A DNA stretch of 64,000 nucleotides, from assembly GCA_004555655.1 (NCBI GenBank), contig SFHJ01000003.1:9599-73598 (forward strand), given 5' to 3'. This stretch comes from Clostridiales bacterium. Lineage in GTDB: Bacteria; Bacillota; Clostridia; Oscillospirales; Oscillospiraceae. Shown here piece by piece: positions 26,207 to 32,982 of this stretch (position 1 is its first letter; each line of letters begins with the position of its first letter). The notes under the pieces were generated by a model, which ran no database searches, was not told the DNA's origin, and saw nothing but the letters and a program-made list of their open reading frames with translations. The position numbers and the translations under genes are program-made.

Positions 26207-27622
26207 ATGAAGCCCACCTATGAAAGTCCGCTCGCTTCGCGCTATGCCTCCTCGGAAATGCTGCGCCTGTTCTCCCCGGACACGCGCTATGAGACATGGC
26301 GCCGTCTATGGGTCAGTCTGGCGCGTGCGCAGCATGCGCTTGGCCTGCCTGTAACGCAGGCGCAGGTCGATGCGCTTGCCGCCAATATCAGCCCCATCAA
26401 CTACGACGTGGTCGCCGCCAAGGAAAAAGAGATCCGCCACGATGTCATGGCGCACATCTATGGCTTCGGTCAGATGGCTCCCGACGCAAAGGGTATCATC
26501 CACCTGGGTGCGACGAGCTGCTACGTCACCGACAACGCAGATCTCATCCTCTACCGCGACGCCCTGCGCCATCTGCGCAAGGCACTTGCGGGCGTGATGC
26601 AGAATCTGTGCGATTTTGCAGATCACTGGGCCGCAACGCCCTGCCTCGGCTATACGCACTATCAGCCCGCGCAGCTCGTCACCATCGGCAAGCGCGCCAC
26701 GCTATGGCTGCAGGACCTGTATCTCGACCTTGAGGAGCTCGACGACGTGACCGGCGCCATCCGCTTCCTCGGCTGCCGCGGCACAACCGGCACGGAAGCC
26801 AGCTTCATGTCCCTTTTTAACGGCGACGAGGCGAGAATCGACGAAATGAACCGCCGGATTGCAGCTGACTTCGGCTTTGACCGGCTCTATGACGTGTGCG
26901 GCCAGACGTATCCCAGAAAACTCGACAGCCGGATTCTGAACGTGCTCAGCTCCATTGCGCAGAGCTGTTACCGCTTTGCAAACGACATGCGCCTTCTGCA
27001 GCACGACCGGCAGATCGAAGAGCCGTTCGAGGACAAGCAGGTTGGCTCGTCCGCCATGGCCTACAAGCGCAATCCCATGCGCTGCGAGCGCATCTGCTCG
27101 CTGGCGCGCTATGTCATGGCCGATGCGATGAACGCACCGATGACGGCCTCAACCCAGTGGCTTGAGCGGACGCTGGACGACTCGGCCAACCGCCGCATCA
27201 GCATCCCCGAGGCGTTTCTGGCCGTGGACGGTATCCTCCGCATCATGCAGAACGTCACAAAGGGCCTGCATGTGAACGAAAAGATCGTCGCACGGTTCGT
27301 GGACGAATACCTGCCGTTCACTGCGACGGAGAATCTTCTCATGCTCGCCGTCAAACGCGGCGGCGACCGCCAGCAGGTACATGAGATCATCCGCGAGGCC
27401 TCGATGAAGGCCACCGCACAGATGAAAAACGGCGAGAAAATGAACCTCATCGCCATGCTCGCGGCCGAACCCGCCTTCGGCCTGACCGAAGAAGAAATCC
27501 GCGCAGAGTTGGAACCCTCCCGCTATATCGGCAGGTGTCCGCAGCAGGTGGCCGCCTTTACCCAAAAGGTGCGCAGCCTGACCGGCGAAACCACAGTAGA
27601 GGCAGAGGAACTCAACGTATAA
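26207..27622 (+). CDS. purB: Adenylosuccinate lyase
   Basis: 471 residues. It cleaves adenylosuccinate to AMP and fumarate and also acts on SAICAR in IMP synthesis. Fumarase/aspartase-superfamily regions are visible: IHLGATSCYVTDNAD, TPCLGYTHYQPAQLVTIGKR with the catalytic His, and the flexible signature loop VGSSAMAYKRNPMRCERI. It is the last gene of the purA-purB operon and is followed by a strong terminator. Confidence 0.97.
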   Translation: MKPTYESPLASRYASSEMLRLFSPDTRYETWRRLWVSLARAQHALGLPVTQAQVDALAANISPINYDVVAAKEKEIRHDVMAHIYGFGQMAPDAKGIIHLGATSCYVTDNADLILYRDALRHLRKALAGVMQNLCDFADHWAATPCLGYTHYQPAQLVTIGKRATLWLQDLYLDLEELDDVTGAIRFLGCRGTTGTEASFMSLFNGDEARIDEMNRRIAADFGFDRLYDVCGQTYPRKLDSRILNVLSSIAQSCYRFANDMRLLQHDRQIEEPFEDKQVGSSAMAYKRNPMRCERICSLARYVMADAMNAPMTASTQWLERTLDDSANRRISIPEAFLAVDGILRIMQNVTKGLHVNEKIVARFVDEYLPFTATENLLMLAVKRGGDRQQVHEIIREASMKATAQMKNGEKMNLIAMLAAEPAFGLTEEEIRAELEPSRYIGRCPQQVAAFTQKVRSLTGETTVEAEELNV

Positions 27623-27626
27623 GTAT

Positions 27627-27660
27627 CCGCTCCCGCCGAGGATTCGGCGGGAGCGGTTTT
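27627..27660 (+). terminator. Terminator of purA-purB
   Basis: CCGCTCCCGCCG / CGGCGGGAGCGG, 12-bp stem and 6-nt loop, followed by TTTT. Confidence 0.85.
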
Positions 27661-27745
27661 CGTCATGTTTATTCGCCTTCTTCTGGCAGATACGGCAGTT
27701 TCATCTCTTCCTCACGATGATACTGCACGGCGGCGCAAATATTGT

Positions 27746-29533
27746 CTATTCCAGCGCGTCGAAAGCCACCCGAAAGGACTCGAGCTTTTCAAGGCTGCAC
27801 GCTGCGTTCCACGTCATAAACCCGCCCGTAAGTCCACCGTCAATCAGTGCCTGGATCTCCGCACCGACCTCTTCGGCCCCATAGGTGTTATAGGGATACC
27901 GGATGGCGTCGTAAGCCTGAATCCACGTGCGCGCCACAGCGGGTGACGGCGTCTCCGTTTGGCGCTTGCAGGCGGAGGTGGCCCAGTCGTAGATGGTGTC
28001 GTACGGATGCTCCCACGGGCGGTAGCTGCCGTTCTGCGTGAAATGGTCGGGGTACGGCATGCCGCTGATCACATCGACGACGTTGCTGATGGCGGGCCAA
28101 TACTGGCCATAGGCCGTGACGTAGGTACCGCACGTCTCGCCGAACACATCCGCGCCAACGTAGACGCCCGCGTCATGCAGCTCATCGGTGGCATACATCA
28201 AAAAGCGCTGAATGGCCTGCGCCTTTGTCTCGTCGTATTCGTTATGGTAGTTGATATTACCGCTCGATTCGTACTGATACGTGCCGTCGGGGAAACGGAC
28301 ATAGTCAAACTGGATCTCGTCGAAGCCCATCGTCTCTACCGCCTCTTTGGCCAGTTCCACCTTATACTCCCAAACATAGCGGCAGAAGGCGCTCGGCCAG
28401 TAGCTGTTTGCAATATACAGGGGATCGCCGGACGCGTCGCAGATGGCATATTCGGGATGGTCTGAGACAAAGAAGGAGTCGTTGAAGGTTGTGAGTCTTC
28501 CGATGCAGTAGAAGCCCGCGTCCTTGATCTTCTGGATGCAGGACCTGTACTCCGCGAGCGAGTTATTGGCATACTCATATGCCGTTGGCGAGTACGTTTT
28601 ATAGACCTCAGACGGATAGCCCACAGAAGTGCCGTCCATGATGTTCACAACGAATGCGTTGATCTTTGTCGACTTGGCGTATTCAATGTACTTGTCAACA
28701 TTGCCGATGACCTCGGGGTCGCACGTCAGATACAGGCTGTAGCAACGCTCGGGCATGACGTTGTCTTCAAAGTTCGCTTTCTCGCGCGGGTAATAGTCAA
28801 GACTTCCCGCATCGCCGCCGCCATAGGTATCGCCGCGGCCGGAATGAATCGAGTACACGCCGAAACGGTCATAGACCTCGGTTGCAGCCTCCAGTGTGCC
28901 CGCGGTGTACTGGCCGCTGATATAGCCCGTTTCACCGCCGTAGCGCACCTCGTACAGATGCACCACGCCGTTTTCCAGATAGTCGTATCCCACAACCGGC
29001 AGCTCTGTCCCCTGCTCTACCAGCTTGCCAAGCGACGCGCCGTCAGCCGTCAGCCGCAGATTCTGCGGCGTCCGGACATAGATGGTCGTCTCGCCGACCA
29101 CCTTGGACGCATCGGTTGTGAGTGCGCCGGACGGGATATAACCGTAGCGCAGCGAGTCAAAATACGTCAGAAAATACCGCACACCGCCCTTTTCCAGCGA
29201 TTCATCGGTGCAGTAGGTAATCTGCGTCCCGCGCGCGACCATTCCGGCTTCGTTCAGCTCGGCATCGTAGTAGGCGATGGTGGCCGTGTCGGCGCAGATA
29301 TAGCCCGTGACATAACGGTCCTTCTTTCCGCTCTCACCCATGACAGGCTGCTGCGGCTGCGAACTGCCGCCAGCCACCACGCAGATAAACAGAATAACCG
29401 CCACCAGAATCAGCACCGCCAGCAGCACCAGCCAGGTATTCTGCCGCAAAAAGCGCATCCGCTCTTCTTTGCGCCTGCGCACACGGGGCGAATCCACCTC
29501 CGGCTTTTTTGAAGTGTTTGTGCGTTTTTTCAT
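27746..29533 (-). CDS. Membrane-anchored putative glycoside hydrolase (DUF4015 type) with SH3-like region
   Basis: 595 residues. The first 30 are very basic, and 33-55 is one membrane helix (TWLVLLAVLILVAVILF), so the protein faces outward. About 75-235 is beta-rich with SH3-like repeats (GTQITYCTDESLEKGG, TIYVRTPQNLRLTADG, KLVEQGTELPVVGYDYLENG). From about 260 a TIM-barrel domain follows, with KINAFVVNIMDG, FYCIGRLTTFND, MGFDEIQFDYVRFPDG and YVGADVFGETCG. The latter two carry acidic residues at the ends of predicted strands. DUF4015 is a putative glycosidase family, so cell-wall or exopolysaccharide cleavage is inferred. Single gene, with its own promoter. Confidence 0.8.
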   Translation of the reverse strand: MKKRTNTSKKPEVDSPRVRRRKEERMRFLRQNTWLVLLAVLILVAVILFICVVAGGSSQPQQPVMGESGKKDRYVTGYICADTATIAYYDAELNEAGMVARGTQITYCTDESLEKGGVRYFLTYFDSLRYGYIPSGALTTDASKVVGETTIYVRTPQNLRLTADGASLGKLVEQGTELPVVGYDYLENGVVHLYEVRYGGETGYISGQYTAGTLEAATEVYDRFGVYSIHSGRGDTYGGGDAGSLDYYPREKANFEDNVMPERCYSLYLTCDPEVIGNVDKYIEYAKSTKINAFVVNIMDGTSVGYPSEVYKTYSPTAYEYANNSLAEYRSCIQKIKDAGFYCIGRLTTFNDSFFVSDHPEYAICDASGDPLYIANSYWPSAFCRYVWEYKVELAKEAVETMGFDEIQFDYVRFPDGTYQYESSGNINYHNEYDETKAQAIQRFLMYATDELHDAGVYVGADVFGETCGTYVTAYGQYWPAISNVVDVISGMPYPDHFTQNGSYRPWEHPYDTIYDWATSACKRQTETPSPAVARTWIQAYDAIRYPYNTYGAEEVGAEIQALIDGGLTGGFMTWNAACSLEKLESFRVAFDALE

Positions 29534-29562
29534 ACAAACGACCTGCTTTCTTCCATGCAGTC

Positions 29563-29591
29563 ATTATACACCAACTTTTTCAAGAATTCCA
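29563..29591 (-). promoter_or_regulatory. Promoter of the putative glycosidase gene
   Basis: TATAAT (29568-29563) preceded directly by TG, with a weak -35 TGGAAT (29591-29586) 17 bp upstream. Confidence 0.5.
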
Positions 29592-29797
29592 CCTTTTTTG
29601 CCATTTTTCTGAAATGTTGTCAAAATCGTCCTCATTTTCTCCCTCTTTGCTCCATTCAATCATAAAAAGATTGCTGATTTTAAAAAAATCGCTCCATTTT
29701 TATGCAAAACTGTCCGATAATTTTTCCGTTATGTAAACCCATTTTCCGAACTTTTTCGAATTTTTTCTCTTCAAACGTGCTTCCGGACACTTCTTCC

Positions 29798-29826
29798 TTG
29801 CCAAATGGAAGCCGGTATGATAGAAT
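29798..29826 (+). promoter_or_regulatory. Promoter of the DUF554 gene
   Basis: TTGCCA (29798-29803) and TAGAAT (29821-29826) with a 17-bp spacer, 33 bp before the ATG at 29860. Confidence 0.65.
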
Positions 29827-29859
29827 ATCACCGATTTAGAGTATGAAAGAAGTGTGGCT

Positions 29860-30561
29860 ATGCTCGGCGTCATTGTCAACACAATCACTGTCCTGATCGG
29901 AAGCACCGTGGGGCTTATCTGCAAGCGTGCGATTCCCGAAAGAATCACAAGGGCCATCATGCTCGCAATCGGTCTTTGTACGGTCTATATCGGTATCTCC
30001 GGCTCGCTGGAGGGCGAGAACGCGCTGGTTCTTATTTTGTCGATGGTCTTCGGCACAGCAGTTGGTACAGCCATCGACCTCGACCGCCGGATCACGCAGC
30101 TCGGCGAACTGGTCAATCAAAAATTCAAACGCGCAGACGGCGGCGTCAGTCTGACCGAGGGCTTTGTCACAGCGTCGCTTCTGTTCTGCGTGGGCGCAAT
30201 GACCATTGTGGGCTCCTTGAACGCCGGTCTTCGCGGCGACAACGAGATGCTGTTTACAAAGTCGCTTCTCGATCTCATTTCCTCTTGCATGCTGAGCGTG
30301 AGTCTCGGCGTGGGCGTGATGTGTGCGGCGGCGTTTGTGTTTGTGTTTCAGGGCGCGCTGGTTCTGCTCGCGCAGTTTCTCGCCCCCATCCTCAGCGCAG
30401 CAGCTATCGCAGAGATTACCTGCGCGGGTTCGCTCATGATTTTGGCGCTGGGCCTGAATCTCATCGGGCTGACCAAATTCAAGGTTGCAAACTTTCTGCC
30501 GGCACTGCTCTTCTCGCCGCTGTTTTCTTGGTTGTTTACCCTGCTGCCATTTGCCATCTGA
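29860..30561 (+). CDS. DUF554 family membrane protein
   Basis: 233 residues. The ATG at 29860 has AAAGAAG seven bases upstream; the GTG at 29854 is too close to it. Six or seven hydrophobic segments with the DUF554 landmarks VIVNTITVLIGSTVGLI near the start, GLCTVYIGISGSL, FGTAVGTAIDLDRRI, and SLLFCVGAMTIVGSLNAGL. The family is a conserved membrane protein of unknown function, sometimes proposed to be a transporter. It converges on the retron reverse transcriptase gene, with a terminator between them, so it is not in the retron transcript. Confidence 0.9.
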   Translation: MLGVIVNTITVLIGSTVGLICKRAIPERITRAIMLAIGLCTVYIGISGSLEGENALVLILSMVFGTAVGTAIDLDRRITQLGELVNQKFKRADGGVSLTEGFVTASLLFCVGAMTIVGSLNAGLRGDNEMLFTKSLLDLISSCMLSVSLGVGVMCAAAFVFVFQGALVLLAQFLAPILSAAAIAEITCAGSLMILALGLNLIGLTKFKVANFLPALLFSPLFSWLFTLLPFAI

Positions 30562-30567
30562 ATATGC

Positions 30568-30599
30568 AAAACTCCCGGAGCGATTGCCCCGGGGGTTTT
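30568..30599. terminator. Terminator between DUF554 and the retron reverse transcriptase gene
   Basis: AAAACTCCCGG / CCGGGGGTTTT (one G-U pair), 10-nt loop, T or A runs on both sides, so it can work in both directions. Confidence 0.75.
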
Positions 30600-30600
30600 C

Positions 30601-31518
30601 CTATCCTCTTAGCTGCAGACGCAGCCACTGGCGCGCCTGACGCAGCTGCGCGTCGTTTGGCGCGATCTGCAGCACATAATTCACTCTGCCCAAAAGCCGA
30701 CGAAGAAACGTTTCAGCGCCCTCGTCGATTCCACAGCGCGCAAGATGTTCCTCCACGCCAAATTTTTTGCAGTAATACAGCTCCTGCCGCAGCTTGCGGC
30801 GGTACTCGGCCGGTATATTCGGCTTCTCGTTCACCACAAGCCCCGTCACCATCTGTCGCTGGCCAGAGCGAACACACTGCGTTTTTTCCGGATTCAGGAA
30901 AAATCCGCGCTTATTCAACTCTGGCTGTACAAATGCAAGTACCTCACGCAGCGCAAACTCGCCCGAAAACGTCATATCGTCGCAGTAGCGCGTGTACGAA
31001 ATTCTACGCGCATAACACCAATTCCCCACCGCGTCGTCAAACGGACGCAGAATGAGATTGGAAATCGCCGGCGAGCTAGGCGCACCCTGCGGCAGACCCT
31101 CTCGGTAGTAGCACAGCATGGATAACAAAATTCGCAGCGGCTCAGCATAGATGTCCGCAGGAAACGCCAGAGCTTTTACATCGCTGTAGCGTACAGAGTC
31201 GAAAAAATGGCGGATATCCAACTTGAGAACCATCGGCCTTCCCGCGTGCGGCGCGGCGTTATATGCCGTTTTCGCGCCGTAGCAGTAGGCCGTGGCATGC
31301 GGCGAGATGGGCATATGCACAAGCAGGCGCTGCGCGATGCGCCGCTGCACGCGCTTGAGCGCCTCATCTGGGATGACCAGTTCACGCACGCCGCCATCCG
31401 GCTTTGTGATCTGTGCGCGGCGGTAGTGGCGCGGAAGATCGTTGCTGAGCGCATAGAGTTCGTGCGCGGAGACGCCCAGATCGCGTTCCAGCGTGGAAAG
31501 CTCGCGATATACGATCAA
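30601..31518 (-). CDS. ret: Retron-type reverse transcriptase
   Basis: 305 residues from a TTG at 31518, with GGGGGTG six bases upstream. The frame stays open into the upstream RNA gene, so an ATG at 31608 would be a wrong start. It copies part of the adjoining RNA into msDNA. The order is: primer-binding start ITKPDGGVRELVIP (37-50), retron-specific NAAPH (87-91, the NAxxH motif), LDIRHFF (100-106, Asp101), LPQGAPSSPAISNL (142-155), the catalytic YCDD (178-181), NPEKTQ, and VTGLVVNEKPNIP (224-236) before the thumb, the Y region that recognises msr in retrons. There is no fused effector domain, and neither flanking gene resembles a known retron effector. Base composition matches the host region. 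Confidence 0.92.
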   Translation of the reverse strand: MIVYRELSTLERDLGVSAHELYALSNDLPRHYRRAQITKPDGGVRELVIPDEALKRVQRRIAQRLLVHMPISPHATAYCYGAKTAYNAAPHAGRPMVLKLDIRHFFDSVRYSDVKALAFPADIYAEPLRILLSMLCYYREGLPQGAPSSPAISNLILRPFDDAVGNWCYARRISYTRYCDDMTFSGEFALREVLAFVQPELNKRGFFLNPEKTQCVRSGQRQMVTGLVVNEKPNIPAEYRRKLRQELYYCKKFGVEEHLARCGIDEGAETFLRRLLGRVNYVLQIAPNDAQLRQARQWLRLQLRG

Positions 31519-31533
31519 ACCGGCCACCCCCGA

Positions 31534-31702
31534 ACGGAACAATACAAAATATGTATGCCGAACGGCGCAGCAGTATGGTTGCACGCCCCGCGTGCCGGAA
31601 TACTGCAAGCCGTCTCGGCGTTCGCGCAGCGAACGATACGGGCTGAAACGTGCCGGCGGCGACTCGCCGCCGGCGCCAGAAGGCAGTCGCTATTGTTCCG
31701 TA
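31534..31702 (-). ncRNA. msr-msd: Retron msr-msd non-coding RNA
   Basis: About 169 nt directly upstream of the reverse transcriptase. The a1 repeat ACGGAACAATA (31701-31691) and the a2 repeat TATTGTTCCGT (31544-31534) are perfect 11-nt complements. TAGC follows at the end of a1, making G31690 the likely branch guanosine. The msr part has two hairpins: GCCGGCGGCG/CGCCGCCGGC (31674-31652) and CGTTCGC/GCGAACG (31635-31619). The msd part is one long interrupted stem from 31619 to 31557: GCCGA, ACGGC, GCAGTAT and GCACGC pair in turn with their complements around a GGG loop. The a2 repeat ends 15 nt before the TTG start. Expected msDNA is roughly 65-85 nt. Confidence 0.88.
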
Positions 31703-31707
31703 GTGCC

Positions 31708-31736
31708 ATTATAGCAGCAGATATCGGGATTTGCAA
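31708..31736 (-). promoter_or_regulatory. Promoter of the retron
   Basis: TTGCAA (31736-31731) and a perfect TATAAT (31713-31708) with a 17-bp spacer. The expected start point falls at 31700-31702, the first bases of the a1 repeat. Confidence 0.85.
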
Positions 31737-31737
31737 C

Positions 31738-31769
31738 AAGGCCAGCACAGCAGATGCTGTGCTGGCCTT
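31738..31769 (-). terminator. Hairpin after icd, probable terminator
   Basis: AAGGCCAGCACAGCA / TGCTGTGCTGGCCTT, nearly perfect 15-bp arms. The T run on the minus strand is weak (CCTTGTTG). It ends right at the retron -35 box, separating the icd and retron transcripts. Confidence 0.65.
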
Positions 31770-31781
31770 GCTTGTGACATT

Positions 31782-32981
31782 TTATGCGAACTTCTCTTCC
31801 AGCCGCGCGCGCACAGCCTTGAGGAATGTCAGGCTGTTAACGCCTTTTCGGCCGCAGAGATTCGCCAGATCGCCCGTCATCGTTCCCGCCTTCACGGTGT
31901 CAAGGCAGGCCTTTTCCAGATCGGAAGCAAACTTCTGAAGCCGCTCGTTGCCGTCCAGCTCCCCGCGCTTACCCAGCGCGCCAGACCACGCGAAGATGGT
32001 GGCAATGGGGTTCGACGAGGTCTGCTCGCCCTTTAAATAGCGGTAGTAGTGGCGCGTGATCGTACCGTGCGCGGCCTCATACTCAAAGTTTCCATCGGGC
32101 GAAACGAGCACGCTCGTCATCATGGCGAGGCTTCCGAACGCGGCGGAGACCATGTCGCTCATCACATCGCCGTCGTAGTTCTTGCACGCCCAGATGAAGC
32201 CGCCCTCCGAGCGCATGACACGCGCGACCGCGTCGTCGATGAGCGTGTAGAAATACGTGATTCCGGCGGCCTCAAACTTGGCCTTATATTCCTCATCAAA
32301 GATACGCTGGAAAATCAGCTTGAACGTCTGGTCGTACTGCTTTGAGATCGTGTCCTTGGCCGAGAACCACAGATCCTGCTTCGTGGCAAGGGCAAAGTTG
32401 AAGCACGATCTTGCAAACGACTCGATGGACGAATCCTTGTTGTAGATGCCCTGCAGCACGCCCGGGCACTCAAAATCATACACCGTCTGCGAAAATTCAG
32501 TGCCGTCAATGCCCTTAAAGCTCAGCGTCGCCGTACCGGGGCACGGTACACGGTACTCGGTGCCCTTATACAAATCGCCATAGGCGTGACGCGCGATGGT
32601 GATGGGCTTTTTCCATGTCGGCACATACGCCGGGATCATGCCCGTGAGAATCGGCGCGCGGAAGACCGTGCCGTCCAAAATTGCGCGGATGGTCCCGTTG
32701 GGGCTTTTCCACATCTGCTTAAGGTGGTATTCCTCCATGCGCTGCGCGTTCGGGGTGATGGTGGCGCACTTGACGCCCACATGCAGGCGCTTGACGGCGT
32801 TCGCAGCGTCCACGGTGATCTGATCACCGGTGGCATCGCGGCTCACAAGCCCAAGGTCATAGTATTCCGTTTTCAGGTCGATAAACGGCAGCAGCAGCTC
32901 TTCCTTGATCTCCTTCCAGAGAATGCGGGTCATTTCGTCGCCGTCCATCTCGACGATGGGGTTCATTTTGATTTTCTCCAT
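31782..32981 (-). CDS. icd: NADP-dependent isocitrate dehydrogenase, eukaryote-like subfamily
   Basis: 399 residues. It oxidises isocitrate to 2-oxoglutarate. The sequence follows the homodimeric type found in animal IDH1/IDH2 rather than the E. coli type: VEMDGDEMTRILWKEIKEEL, YYDLGLVSRDATGDQIT, VGVKCATITPNAQRMEE, WKSPNGTIRAILDGTVFR and the late AHGTITRHYYRYLKGEQTSSNP. It starts one base after the aconitase stop, so the two are translated together. With the divergent citrate synthase this gives the oxidative branch from citrate to 2-oxoglutarate for glutamate synthesis. Confidence 0.95.
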   Translation of the reverse strand: MEKIKMNPIVEMDGDEMTRILWKEIKEELLLPFIDLKTEYYDLGLVSRDATGDQITVDAANAVKRLHVGVKCATITPNAQRMEEYHLKQMWKSPNGTIRAILDGTVFRAPILTGMIPAYVPTWKKPITIARHAYGDLYKGTEYRVPCPGTATLSFKGIDGTEFSQTVYDFECPGVLQGIYNKDSSIESFARSCFNFALATKQDLWFSAKDTISKQYDQTFKLIFQRIFDEEYKAKFEAAGITYFYTLIDDAVARVMRSEGGFIWACKNYDGDVMSDMVSAAFGSLAMMTSVLVSPDGNFEYEAAHGTITRHYYRYLKGEQTSSNPIATIFAWSGALGKRGELDGNERLQKFASDLEKACLDTVKAGTMTGDLANLCGRKGVNSLTFLKAVRARLEEKFA

Positions 32982-32982
32982 A

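Larger units (their letters stand above)
29534..29859. other. 326-bp AT-rich, gene-free intergenic region
   Basis: Between divergent genes. The plus strand from about 29570 to 29800 is strongly pyrimidine-rich (many TTTTC and CTTTTT runs), unlike the GC-rich surroundings. It holds promoters at each end but no open frame with a ribosome site, no clear hairpin and no RNA gene that I recognise. Confidence 0.6.

Noticed and set aside
24858..26297. 479-codon minus-strand frame opposite purA
   Set aside because: Antisense to a clear purA; translation has no family features and no ribosome site.
29570..29800. Pyrimidine-rich tract as a possible RNA gene or attachment site
   Set aside because: No hairpins, repeats or promoter pair inside it; it looks like ordinary AT-rich spacer.
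31519..31608. N-terminal extension of the reverse transcriptase to an ATG at 31608
   Set aside because: It would make the msd hairpin and a2 repeat coding; the TTG at 31518 has its own ribosome site and matches the expected retron layout.
29854..31608. DUF554 protein as the retron effector
   Set aside because: It is convergent, has its own promoter and is separated by a terminator; DUF554 is a common core-genome family.
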